From: Bacteroidota bacterium
Lineage (GTDB): Bacteria > Bacteroidota > Bacteroidia > AKYH767-A > OLB10
DNA: 64,000 nucleotides
Direction: 5' to 3'
Assembly (NCBI GenBank): GCA_016722525.1
Contig: JADKJB010000018.1
Location: 11,448 to 75,447, forward strand
Below the pieces are notes generated by a model. The model worked only from the letters and a program-made list of their open reading frames with translations. It made no database searches and was not told where the DNA came from. A program made the translations under genes and the position numbers. How positions within the stretch are numbered: position 1 is the stretch's first letter; every line of letters starts with the position of its first letter. This document shows positions 11,201-20,216 of this stretch, piece by piece.

Positions 11201-11401
11201 ATCGAACCTTACTAATCCTCCTTCTGTAGTCATCCATAAAAAGCGATCGTCATCCATCAGCAACGTTCTGATGCTATTTTGTGGTAACCCATTTTTTGAT
11301 GTGTAGTGTTTTATGGTGAAATCATCAGCAACCTGACAATTTGCATTGATCCTGGAAAGCAGAAGTGCAAATAGTAACCAAAAAAAAGGGCTTTTTATCA
11401 T
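8291..11401 (-). CDS. Propeller-type hybrid sensor histidine kinase (three frameshifts)
   Basis: A sensor of about 1035 residues read in several pieces. N-terminal signal peptide (MIKSPFFWLLFALLLSRINANCQ), then two-component-regulator propeller repeats (TIKHYTSKNGLPQNSIRTLL, LWMTTEGGLVRFDG, IFIGTFTKGLYVFRK). These are followed by a Y_Y_Y beta domain (NMEYLMDGFNKDW, LPSGNYTFRLR), one membrane segment near 9180-9120, a coiled coil, and a HisKA/HATPase pair with H-box SHDIITPLKF, N-box NILSNAIKYSN and G1 DNGIGM. Frames break near 9935, 9765 (A-run) and 9400 (C-run). One-base changes give GYGQGYYVWENG, DKNNRLWMSTNKG and STPYWGNSINLNMEYL. The G2 box reads SSNLGYYII rather than GLGL. It has no receiver of its own. 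Its partner is most likely the response regulator 54 bases upstream in the same direction. The ligand is unknown; related sensors in gut Bacteroides respond to glycans. Confidence 0.85.
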
Positions 11402-11455
11402 CTTTAAATCTCAATTATAGCTTTGATGATACGTATTAAATGACAAAGTGAACTA

Positions 11456-12115
11456 TTATTGAATGGAGGGCTTAAATTTATAAATTTCAGCTAAGTTTTT
11501 TAAATCAATAACATTTGAAACTCCCAGTTTGTTGAAAATACGGGCTTTAAAAGTGGCTACTGTTGATGATTTTATTTTTAACCTGCCACTTATTTCTTTT
11601 ATGCCTTCGCCTTTTAAAAGGTAATTCATCACAGTGATTTCGCGTTCCGACAATTCTCTAAATGGATCTGTATTGCCATCACTATGTTTAGTTTTTTCCA
11701 TTTGATCCGTTAGAAACTGACTATAGTATTTCTTGCCCTGGAAAAATAGTTGGAGTGCAGTAATTACTTCTTTCTCATTGTTCTGTTTGTTCAGAAATCC
11801 AGATACACCCATATTCATCATTCTTGCTCCGAATATTTCTTCCGGGCTCATTGTGTAAACTAGTATTTTTGCATTCGGGTACAATTGAATGATCTCTGAT
11901 AGAATTTCGATCACATTGCCATCATTCAGTTGCATATCAAGAATAATATTTGTGATGGGCACTTGTTGGAGAATTTCTTTCAGTCCCTTACAGGATTCGG
12001 TCTCATAGAATTCTTTAATTCCGAAATTCGACTCCAGTATAAATTTCATCCCTCTCCTGATAATAACGTGATCGTCGACTATCAATACTTTTTTACCAAC
12101 AACAGGAATAGTCAT
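11456..12115 (-). CDS. NarL/LuxR-type response regulator
   Basis: A complete 219-residue regulator. The receiver domain (1-125) has the acidic pair Asp14-Asp15, phospho-acceptor Asp60 in IILDMQ, Thr88 and Lys110. A C-terminal LuxR-type helix-turn-helix covers about 150-212 (LSEREITVMNYLLKGEGIKEISGRL, then SSTVATFKARIFNKLGV). It lies 54 bases upstream of the propeller sensor kinase on the same strand, so they should form a cognate pair and an operon. A 26-bp palindrome about 180 bases upstream of its start may be a regulatory site. Confidence 0.92.
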   Translation of the reverse strand: MTIPVVGKKVLIVDDHVIIRRGMKFILESNFGIKEFYETESCKGLKEILQQVPITNIILDMQLNDGNVIEILSEIIQLYPNAKILVYTMSPEEIFGARMMNMGVSGFLNKQNNEKEVITALQLFFQGKKYYSQFLTDQMEKTKHSDGNTDPFRELSEREITVMNYLLKGEGIKEISGRLKIKSSTVATFKARIFNKLGVSNVIDLKNLAEIYKFKPSIQ

Positions 12116-12297
12116 GTTTCTTATTTTTTCTTAATGAAAGATATAAAATTTACTGATGATTCATAGAAGCAGTAATTAGTACTTTGAGAGAAATCCAATT
12201 CTTCTAAAATGGATTAGAAATGCATACGTTGCATTTCAATTATATAGATGCTTACATCAAAAATAGTAAATTATTTTAGAATCTAATGGTATGTTTA

Positions 12298-12323
12298 ATA
12301 TAGTAGAATTTATTCTACTATAT
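12298..12323. repeat. 26-bp palindrome upstream of the response regulator
   Basis: ATATAGTAGAAT and ATTCTACTATAT are perfect 12-base arms separated by TT. The palindrome lies in the 262-base gap between the acetyltransferase stop and the response regulator start, both on the minus strand. No T-run follows on the minus strand, so a terminator is not favoured. An operator or an mRNA hairpin is possible. Confidence 0.6.
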
Positions 12324-12377
12324 GAATAGCTTTCAAATAGGGAGCAATTGGCTCTTAAATTTGTATTTAACAGTAGA

Positions 12378-13499
12378 TCAGATGTTTTTGGAAAAAATGC
12401 GGTATCTTTTATATATAACGCCACCTAGTTTTTCTAATTCAGCCCTCATTAATCGGTTTTCTTCAAGCACTAAATGACTATCCATTGTTTTCATCCCCAT
12501 GCTCCTGGCAGTTTTCATTAATGATATTCCAAGAAGTACGCTTAAACCCCGCCCACGATATTTTTCTGCTACAGCACCCAGTAACAAATCGAGCTGCTTC
12601 GATTTTCTCATTTCATTTAGAATATATATAAATCCAAATGGAAGCAATTTACCTTTGGCCTTTTTAATACCTTGACTGATATTTGCCATGGCGATTACAA
12701 AGGCGACAGGTTGATTGTTTTGATCTGCAACTATTTTTACCAGCTTAGGATTCAATACTGATAAATATTGATTGGCCAGATGAATAATGTCTTCATCCTC
12801 CATGGGTACAAATCCATAAATATTTTTATAAGCTTCATTCATTAATTGCATCACTGGTAAGAAGTAGGGTTTCAGTTTTTTTCTCTGTGTGAAAGTGATA
12901 AGTTGAAGCTTTTCATTCCTTAGTATTCGATCATATATTTTTGTGTAAAAAACAGGCAGGTTTTCCGGTATTTCCATTTTATAACTTAAACAATCTTTGA
13001 ATTTTGTAAACCCTGAAATTTGAACCAATCTACCCAAATAGGGCTGATGACTCACGGATGCTATTACAGGAAGAAATTCATTTCCTTCAATTTGAATTCC
13101 CTGAGGATCTTTGTCGGAAAAGCCAAAGGAACCTATTATTTCAGTCATGCCAAAACTCTTGGCCCAACCTTCAATGTAATCCAATAAGGCCCCCGAAACT
13201 TTGTCGTCGTTGATGCAATCCAATTGATAAAATCTAGCTGAATTTACAGAATGTTTTTCATTCCATGGATGATAAATGATGCCCATAACTCTTCCTACAC
13301 AAATAGCATCGTTATAGGCCAGTATTTTTATATGGTCACTTTTATTGAGATGCTTGTTTTTTAACGGATCATGAAATTCCCTTTCATCCTTGTAGAATGG
13401 AGGCACAAAATTACTATATCCTGAATGTATTTTCGAAGGCAGGTAGAGGTACTCATCCAGGAGTTTATTTGTAGTAACAACTTTTATTTCAACAGCCAA
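12378..13499 (-). CDS. GNAT-fold N-acetyltransferase-like protein
   Basis: A complete 373-residue cytoplasmic protein resembling the large two-domain GNAT-like proteins common in Bacteroidota. Visible parts are an N-terminal half with YLPSKIHSGYSNFVPPF, CVGRVMGIIYHPWNE and IIGSFGFSDKDPQGI, and a C-terminal GNAT core with PVAFVIAMANIS, the acetyl-CoA loop region AEKYRGRGLSVLLG and SHLVLEENRLMRAELEKLGG. The acceptor substrate is unknown. It is separated from its neighbours by intergenic DNA and appears to be its own transcription unit. The fold is confidently recognised; the function is not. Confidence 0.75.
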   Translation of the reverse strand: MAVEIKVVTTNKLLDEYLYLPSKIHSGYSNFVPPFYKDEREFHDPLKNKHLNKSDHIKILAYNDAICVGRVMGIIYHPWNEKHSVNSARFYQLDCINDDKVSGALLDYIEGWAKSFGMTEIIGSFGFSDKDPQGIQIEGNEFLPVIASVSHQPYLGRLVQISGFTKFKDCLSYKMEIPENLPVFYTKIYDRILRNEKLQLITFTQRKKLKPYFLPVMQLMNEAYKNIYGFVPMEDEDIIHLANQYLSVLNPKLVKIVADQNNQPVAFVIAMANISQGIKKAKGKLLPFGFIYILNEMRKSKQLDLLLGAVAEKYRGRGLSVLLGISLMKTARSMGMKTMDSHLVLEENRLMRAELEKLGGVIYKRYRIFSKNI

Positions 13500-13586
13500 T
13501 GGAATGCATTTTATTGGGCCAAGGTAGAATTTATTTTAAATGATTTTACTTTTTATTTTAAAATAGATTATCAGATTTGATTATTA

Positions 13587-13594
13587 TATATTTG
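13587..13594 (+). promoter_or_regulatory. Candidate -7 element upstream of the GH16 gene
   Basis: TATATTTG matches the Bacteroidota TAnnTTTG element and lies 45 bases before the GH16 start codon. No TTG is found at the usual 17-23 base distance upstream, so confidence is moderate. Confidence 0.45.
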
Positions 13595-13638
13595 TACGTT
13601 CTCTTATTCCACCACTACAAGTTATATTTATTTAATTT

Positions 13639-14877
13639 ATGAAAAAAGTTAAAGGTTTTCCAATTCAATTATCATTTTTTCTGCTAGTACTTTGCCATAG
13701 TTCAAAAGCACAGGTGATGTGGCAAGCATCCGGTGAAAAAGTGATTCAATGGCATTATAATGATGGTGATGAGTTTACCGGTAAGGAGCTGGACACTTCA
13801 AAATGGAATAATACGTACCCTTGGGGAAGAACGCTGTATTGTAATCGTGAACAGCAATATTATACCGATAATGCCAACATTGAATTAGAAAAGGGAATCC
13901 TTAATTTAGTTGTAAGAAAGGAACCAGTTACAGCAAAAGTACTTCATTGGGAATCGGATACAAGTCCTCTGCTGTGCAATGATAAAGAAGTGGGTAAAAA
14001 CTTGAAGCCTTTTGAATTTACTTCAGCAATGATTTATTCGACTAAAAAATACCATTATGGTTATTATGAAATAAAATTCAAGTCGGATGAGGGAAAAGGA
14101 CTATGGCCTGCCTTCTGGTTGTATGCCGGACATGATAATGATGAAATTGACATTTTTGAACTTAAAGGTGAACGTAATTCTGAATTTCATGTTGATGTGC
14201 ATTGCCCTAAGGGATGTAATAACTACAAAACTACTTTAGGGCTGCTCAAAAAAAATTGGGGTGACTACCTTAAAACGAGCTCTGCCTGGCATACCGGTTT
14301 TAATATAATAGGTTTGGAATGGACTCCTGATTATATCAAGTGGTATTTGAATGGCAGAGGGGTGGCTTATTGGAAAGGAAAAATGGCATATCCGGCTGCA
14401 GTCATTGCTAACCTGGCGTTACCTTCCAATGATGGCCCTTTCGGTCCCGGACCTGATGCAACAACTAAATTCCCTGCTTCGTTTGAAATCGATTTTATTA
14501 GAATATGGTCATCACAACCTGTCACTCAGAGTGAGGTTTTTCTGGAGCCGGTTTTAAAAGGGTCTGAAAAAACTTTATTGCCCAACGGCAATTCGCAACT
14601 AATAAAAAAAGCCAAGCCGGAGTTCAATAAATCAGCATTGAAAAATGAAACAACCAATATCACATTTGCAGCTTATGAAAATGGTGGCTTCCTGGTTGCA
14701 GTAAACGGTAAGCCTAAAAATGGATTTGCCATCGAAGTTAAAGATGCCCTTCAAAAAGTGATCTATAAAAGCAACGATCCCAATATGATGGAACACCACT
14801 TCTATCTGCCAAAATCAAAAGGCAATGCTTCCATGGAAATTAGGGTAAATGGTCAAAAAATTGAACATCGGTTTTAA
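13639..14877 (+). CDS. Secreted glycoside hydrolase family 16 enzyme
   Basis: A complete 412-residue protein with a signal peptide (MKKVKGFPIQLSFFLLVLCHSSKAQ). It hydrolyses beta-glycans, by family knowledge: laminarin, lichenin, agar-type or related polymers. The GH16 catalytic motif is present as DEIDIFELKG, giving nucleophile Glu169, Asp171 and acid/base Glu174. Other GH16 signs are FTGKELDTSKWN near the start, YGYYEIKFKSDEGKGLWPAFWL before the active site, and GLEWTPDYIKWYLNGRGV after it. About 120 C-terminal residues form an extra beta-rich region without a clear T9SS tail. It is convergent with the CHU_C gene, 14 bases apart. Substrate specificity cannot be read from sequence alone. Confidence 0.92.
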   Translation: MKKVKGFPIQLSFFLLVLCHSSKAQVMWQASGEKVIQWHYNDGDEFTGKELDTSKWNNTYPWGRTLYCNREQQYYTDNANIELEKGILNLVVRKEPVTAKVLHWESDTSPLLCNDKEVGKNLKPFEFTSAMIYSTKKYHYGYYEIKFKSDEGKGLWPAFWLYAGHDNDEIDIFELKGERNSEFHVDVHCPKGCNNYKTTLGLLKKNWGDYLKTSSAWHTGFNIIGLEWTPDYIKWYLNGRGVAYWKGKMAYPAAVIANLALPSNDGPFGPGPDATTKFPASFEIDFIRIWSSQPVTQSEVFLEPVLKGSEKTLLPNGNSQLIKKAKPEFNKSALKNETTNITFAAYENGGFLVAVNGKPKNGFAIEVKDALQKVIYKSNDPNMMEHHFYLPKSKGNASMEIRVNGQKIEHRF

Positions 14878-14891
14878 ATGCTTTACCTGCT

Positions 14892-16618
14892 TTACCTCAG
14901 TAACAAAACAGTTCCGGTTTCTTTGATTATTTTATTTCCTTTTTGTTGTTGAATCGTATACCCATAAATACCTTCCGGACAAATTGTTTTATTAAAGGAC
15001 CCATTCCAACTGGTTCCGGTATAGATCTGTTCACCGAAGCGATTGTAAATGGACAATGTACTGATGTTTAAATCCAAAGTTTTAATCTCAAAAAAATCAT
15101 TTATTCCATCTCCGTTAGGAGTAAATGCATTTGGAATATATATATAAGGATCTTCACCTTCACAATCAGGAAATTCGTTGATCTCAATGGTTTTTTCTGT
15201 AGAATCCCAACAGCCCGAATGGTCTTCAACCGATAAAAGTATCTGGTATGTGCCGGGATAGTAAAAGGGGTAAAGCATGGATAAATTTTCGGAAACTACA
15301 ATGCCATTTACTTCCCAATAGTAGAGGTAGGAGGAACTGTAGTAGTTACAATATTTCCGGTAAATTCAGAAAGCTCATAAGTACATTGGAGATTCGAAAC
15401 AAAATCAATTTGTGGTGATAAAGAGGCCGTAATGTTCTGAGAATATCTTGATTTACAATTCATGGAATCAATGACTTCAAGCACAACCGTATAATTGCCG
15501 GATGAGGTGTAAGTATGCACCGGGTTGCTGCTCTGTCCTGTAGTACCATCACCAAAATCCCAGTTGAGCAGGGTCCCATTTAATCCCAAAGTGTCATTGG
15601 TAAAGCTCACTTCTTTTTGGCAATTTGCCTGCCAGAAAAATAGTGACGACGGTATTTCATTTTCAAGCGATTTAGTCAGTAGTATTTCACAATCAGTTCC
15701 CGATTGAATAGCAACTGTATATAATACTGAAGGATCAGGGTATTGGATTACTACCGAATCCAAAGTGCTTCCATCAAACCAAACAGGATTCAAATTAATG
15801 GGTGCAAACAAGGTCACACTTCCATCAGGATGGCATGTTTCACTGGTAATAGCCCGATCAACTATTTCTGCGTCAATATAGGCGTATCCGAAATGACCTC
15901 CCGGCTCACAATCGCCTGTTTCAAATGTGATGGTTATAGTTTCTCCGGAGTGTCCCAGCAAATCAATTACTCTTGTTTGCCAGGTAAGTACTTCTACGGT
16001 ACCGTTAGTAGTAAAATTATAGGTGGTGTCGCCGGCAATAATTTGTTCTGATATGCAACCTCCGGGGATGCCGCCGGTAGAAGTAACGTTGTAACCAAAT
16101 CGGGGTTGTTTTGGCTCGGGATGCGATGCGTTTTCCAGTAGCACTTGCATGAGCAGCAATAAAAGTGAATCATAGGTTGGAACAAAGGAGTATGTGAGCC
16201 GCTCTGATTCAGCTGCTCCTGATGCGTTACCCAGTCGTGCTGAGAACATAGAGCCCGGCCATGATACAGGCACCAGTCCCATAGAATTGGAGTCCGTTAA
16301 CGTGCCTGAAGTTATTGCATGACGGGTAGTATCTATTCCTGTTTGTGGAGTATAAACCGGACAACATTGGCCGGTTGCGCCTGTCCAGAAGTTGAAATTG
16401 CCAGTTTCAAATCCTATATTAGGAAACGATTGCTGTCCATTTGTAGTTGGTACTAAAATAAAAATAAACCCCGAGAGGCTTACTCCATAAAAAAGTACTT
16501 TTTTATGGAGTAAGCTCTGTAAAATGAAAAGCCAACAAGGTTTAGTAAAAAGTAGCTTCAATTTATACGATTTTAATATTTTTCTCAATAAAAGTAATGA
16601 TAAAATAGGAGAATACAA
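14892..16618 (-). CDS. PKD-containing protein with gliding-associated CHU_C tail (one frameshift, start uncertain)
   Basis: A large secreted protein with a beta domain (FPNIGFETGNFNFWTGATGQ), at least one PKD domain (NWDFGDGTTGQSSNPVHTY), and a C-terminal gliding-motility-type CHU_C domain (IPNAFTPNGDGINDFFEI, SIYNRFGEQIYTG, CPEGIYGYTI), used for T9SS export and surface attachment. The frame breaks near 15320 (STIGK versus TYWEVNGIVVSE). The open frame reaches 16618 through a TTG, which is probably not the real start. The likely signal peptide is KKVLFYGVSLSGFIFILVPT near 16510-16450, directly on a 38-bp palindrome, with no in-frame ATG before it. A start-region error is suspected. Role: cell-surface adhesin-like, by family. 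Confidence 0.78.
16478..16515. repeat. Perfect 38-bp palindrome at the start of the CHU_C gene
   Basis: Arms of 19 bases (GCTTACTCCATAAAAAAGT and its exact complement) meet with no loop. The palindrome overlaps the first codons of the predicted signal peptide of the CHU_C protein. It has no T-run outside the arms. It may be a real cruciform or RNA hairpin, or a fold-back artefact at a gene start that otherwise lacks an ATG. Confidence 0.8.
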
Positions 16619-16849
16619 AATGGAATGAAAAACAGCTCTTGGCTAGTTATTTACTTCTATGCAAAATAGATTTTTGATGCAGGTAAAAATTATCTTATCA
16701 TGCATTAAAAAACAGCATAAAGAAACCATTCAATGAGTCACCGCCATTAAAATAATGCCTTTATCAAATGAAAAATAGTTCCACAAAATTGATGGTGAAG
16801 TATTTTTTACTTCGTCAATTCTTTTCGGTGTAACAATTAAATAAGGAAA

Positions 16850-17908
16850 TCAGAACTTCATATGTTCTAATTTTCTTACATCAATAATTTTTACCTGTCC
16901 GGCCTTGAGTTCAATGAGTCCCTCATCTTTAAAATCAGATAATGTGCGAATGAGCGATTCCGTGGCAGTGCCGACTATATTGGAAAGATCTTCTCTGGAA
17001 ATATGAATGCTGAAATCTTCATTGTTTTCTGATTTGTAGCGATTTCGAAGCATTAGTAAGGCTTCTGCAACGCGTTTTCTAACTGAATTGTAGGCAAGGC
17101 TTAACAGTCGTTCTTCTTTTTCAACAAGATCATCGGCAAGTAACTTAATAAATTTATTGGAGACTTCGCGATTGGAATATAAGAGTGTCAGGAAATCCTG
17201 CCTTTGTATAATGCATATTTCAGCTTCATCCAAAACAGCTGCAGATTCAGTGAATTTACTGTCTTCCAACACTGCAGTATATCCGATAAAATCACCCTCT
17301 TTGTACAACCCCGTTATATATTCTTTACCATCTTCGTTCGATTTAAACGTTTTAACTTTTCCGGTATTGATAAAATAGACTCCTCCTGGATGATTTCCTT
17401 CTGAAAAAATCAAATCTTTTTTCTTGTAAAATTTACACTTTCGATCTCCGGTCAGTTTAATTAACTCATCAAATGATTCGGCTTTATTTATAAATTCATT
17501 GAGTCCTTCAATGTTACGAGAAAATTCTTTTTTAAGCAGATCTGTTTTCCTGAAACGTGTTTCGATAGCATCCAGCAGCTCAACATCATTAAAAGGCTTG
17601 GTGATATAATCATCTGCACCCAGATTCATGCCTTTCCGGAAGTCTTCCTTCTCGGCTTTGGCTGTCAGGAAAACAAATGGAATGCCTGCTGTTTTCGAGT
17701 TCTTGCTAAGAATGTGTAACACCCCGTAACCATCCAATTCAGGCATCATCACATCGCATATAATTAAATCAGGTACCAGTTTGAGTGCAACATCAACACC
17801 TATCTTTCCGTTTTCTGCAGCTGTTACTTTGTATCCTGCCAGTTCCAGAATTTCAGTGGTGTTCTCTCGCATTTCAAAATTATCCTCGATTAAAAGTATG
17901 GTTTTCAT
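16850..17908 (-). CDS. Receiver-CRP/FNR fusion response regulator
   Basis: A 352-residue regulator starting at ATG 17908; the longer frame adds 12 residues with no motif. It has a receiver domain (1-125: acidic Glu8-Asp9, phospho-Asp52 in ICDVMMPELDG, Lys104 in ITKPF), a linker, a cyclic-nucleotide-binding-type beta-barrel (about 140-255: GVYFINTGKVKTFK, GDFIGYTAVLEDS), and a Crp/FNR winged helix (HISREDLSNIVGTATESLIR). The recognition helix keeps the Glu-x-x-x-Arg pair that contacts TGA half-sites in CRP and FNR. No FNR-type iron-sulfur cysteine cluster is present, so the signal presumably arrives by phosphorylation. It follows the PAS kinase by 112 bases on the same strand. The likely target is the FNR-like box at 20143-20154. 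Confidence 0.9.
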   Translation of the reverse strand: MKTILLIEDNFEMRENTTEILELAGYKVTAAENGKIGVDVALKLVPDLIICDVMMPELDGYGVLHILSKNSKTAGIPFVFLTAKAEKEDFRKGMNLGADDYITKPFNDVELLDAIETRFRKTDLLKKEFSRNIEGLNEFINKAESFDELIKLTGDRKCKFYKKKDLIFSEGNHPGGVYFINTGKVKTFKSNEDGKEYITGLYKEGDFIGYTAVLEDSKFTESAAVLDEAEICIIQRQDFLTLLYSNREVSNKFIKLLADDLVEKEERLLSLAYNSVRKRVAEALLMLRNRYKSENNEDFSIHISREDLSNIVGTATESLIRTLSDFKDEGLIELKAGQVKIIDVRKLEHMKF

Positions 17909-18020
17909 GGGTATTCGGTTAAAAATAGGTGAGAAATTGTGCAATGGCTAAATTAGCGTTTTTTCCATAATAAATACAGGAACAATATTAAAACTAACAA
18001 ATTTCAAAATATACCCTTTT

Positions 18021-20028
18021 TCAACTAGTGGTCTTTGTTGGAAGAATCACTTTAAAAGTGGTTCCTTTTCCATATACGCTCTTAAATCCTACTTCTCCAT
18101 TTAGGAGTTCCACATATTTTTTTACTATGTTCAAACCTAATCCGGTTCCTTGAATGTTGGATGCGTTACCTGCTCTGAAAAATCGTTCAAAAATATGTTG
18201 CTGTTCAGATTCTGGAATTCCAATTCCATGATCAGTAACCTCAAGTACAATTTTATCATTTTCATGGATGGTTTTAAAGTCAATGCGGCTGCCTTCATTG
18301 GAATATTTGATAGCATTCGAAAGCAGGTTAATGCAAATATTGCGAGTTAGATTTTTGTCAAGAAATACGATTGACTGAACTCCCTGATGTTCATAGATAA
18401 TGGATTGTCCTTTTTTTGAAACTTCTCTCATTTCATTTACTAAATCCTGAGAAAAAACAGGTAAATCAAATTCTGTAGCAGAATATTGAACTTTGCCCTC
18501 TTCCAGCTTGCCAAGTGAGAGAAAGTCGTTGAGTATGGAGGTGAGGTTACTCACTGCTGATTTAATTCTATCAATATGCTTGAATCTTTTTTCGTCTTGC
18601 CCAACATCATTGTATTTCGAAATAAGTGACACCGATGTTAGTATAGTACTTAGTGGTGTTCGGAATTCATGCGATGCCATAGTTACGAAACGAGACTTGA
18701 GTTCACTTAGATCTTTTTCTTTTTCCAAGGCAGTACGCAATTCCTGTCTGTTTACTTCAAGCAATATTTCTGTTTGTTGTCGTTCTCTGATTTCGTTGGC
18801 CAGTTCAAAATTGGTGTGTTCCAGCTGGTGAATTAAGGCCGCGAGTTCCTCTGTTCTGGCCTGAACCCGTTTTTCCAGATCCGTGTTTAACTTGAGTATT
18901 TGATCCGAATATTTTTTAATTCAGCATTGGCGTTTTCAATTAAAATCTTTTGTCTTTGCTTTCTGTTACGTCTTCCCCTGCATACAACAGGGAAACGGGC
19001 CGCCCTTTTTCATCCCGGAGAATGGTGTTTTTCCATAGTATGAGTTTTTTTCTCCATGGATAGTTGCAACTTCACTTTCAAAAGAGCCGATGGAACTTAT
19101 TTCCCCTTCCATAAGTTTATTAAAAATAGATCTGGATGATATTCTTTCACTCTCGGAAGAATTAATTCAAACCAATTCTTGCCAATGATTTCATTCTCGG
19201 TATATCCTAGTATTCTGCAGCCATTTTGATTGATAAGAATTACACTTTGGTTTTTGTCGATTACCATAAAAATTACCGGAGCAATATCCAGGTACATTTG
19301 TGCCAGTTCTTTTCTTTAAGTAAAAGCGCCTCTGATTTTTTTCGCTGTGAAATGTCAATGATAAAAGCAATCACAAATGGTCCCTCTTCGGTGGAGAAAT
19401 TACTGAGGCTGATCTCTACCGGAAATTCAGTCCCGTTTTTCCTTTTGGCAAATAGTTCCATCCCTTGCCCCATCGATCTGGGGTGGGGATTGTGTGCAAA
19501 TTTTTCACGATGCTTCACATGACGTTCCGACATTCGCGATGGGATCAGCAGTTCAATCTGTTTTCCCTCAAGTTCACCGGCTTCATAACCAAATTGCTTT
19601 TCAGCCATTGGATTGATCATTACAATTTCTCCTTTTTTATTTGCAATCAAAATCGCTTCTGTAGCAAAATCAAATAAGGCCCGTAATCGTTCTCTGTTCT
19701 TAACATCTGATAGGGTGTGATTTTTATATTTAACAACAAAAATATATCCAATCCAAATTCCCGTTAGTGAAACAATGAGATGGATAATTTCAATTGCAGA
19801 TTGAACCGAAAACAGGAAATCAATGCTCGCAATAAAAGAAACGAAAATAGTAATGTAGTTGCTGGCTTTCTTCCCTTAAAAAAGTGTTAACAAACCGGAA
19901 CCACATATAAAACTGATAGGGTTAAAGGTTGTGGCAACACGTAATCAAGAAAAAATCACTATCGCCAAACCAATTCCTGAGGCTAAAATTACGGAATTTG
20001 CATTTTGCTGTTTGGTCTTACTTTCCAT
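18021..20028 (-). CDS. Membrane-anchored multi-PAS sensor histidine kinase (several frameshifts)
   Basis: A kinase of about 670 residues from ATG 20028 (MESKTKQQNANSVI). Order: N-terminal membrane segments of a four-helix sensor (ILASGIGLAIVIF, ITIFVSFIASIDF, IIHLIVSLTGIWIGYIFVV), PAS1 (NKKGEIVMINPMAEKQFGYE, IAFIIDISQRKKSE), PAS2 (INQNGCRILGYTENEIIGKNW), a coiled coil (LIHQLEHTNFELANEIRERQ), HisKA (H-box MASHEFRTPLSTI near 18670) and HATPase (N-box LLSNAIKYSN, DHGIGIPE, GTGLGLNIVKKY). Frames break at several points near 19960, 19875, 19305, 19090, 18960 and 18920, mostly in homopolymers. The catalytic core is intact. It is the probable kinase for the receiver-CRP/FNR protein encoded next. The signal is unknown; redox or sulfur is suggested only by the divergent neighbour. 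Confidence 0.82.
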
Positions 20029-20033
20029 TGTGG

Positions 20034-20041
20034 CAAAAATA
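20034..20041 (-). promoter_or_regulatory. Candidate -7 element for the PAS kinase operon
   Basis: TATTTTTG on the minus strand matches TAnnTTTG and ends 5 bases before the ATG at 20028. A TTCG, a degenerate -33 element, lies 20 bases upstream. If this element is used, the transcript would be almost leaderless. Confidence 0.4.
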
Positions 20042-20142
20042 GCTTTTTTAAGTTTTACATGCGAATATACTAGTATTTGTAGGAACAGTTTTTAGTTGAT
20101 TAAGGAATTTGAGAGGAATTTGGCAGGTTCGGACTGATAAAG

Positions 20143-20154
20143 TGATTTAAATCA
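20143..20154. promoter_or_regulatory. FNR/CRP-like operator between the PAS kinase and MBL-rhodanese genes
   Basis: TGAT-TTAA-ATCA is a perfect 12-base palindrome with the TGAT-N4-ATCA layout of an FNR box. Its centre, 20148.5, is about 41-42 bases upstream of the start site implied by a near-consensus -7 element (TATTTTG, 20178-20184). That is the class II activator position. It lies in the divergent region between the kinase/receiver-CRP operon and the MBL-rhodanese gene. Binding by the receiver-CRP protein is inference. Confidence 0.6.
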
Positions 20155-20216
20155 TGTATTGATTGTTTTAGCCACAGTATTTTGGCTCTTTAAAATTTAC
20201 CAACTAAACTGATTAA

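Noticed and set aside
16781..16815. GAAGTA/TACTTC hairpin near the receiver-CRP stop as a terminator
   Set aside because: Six-base arms with no T-run on the gene strand; too weak.
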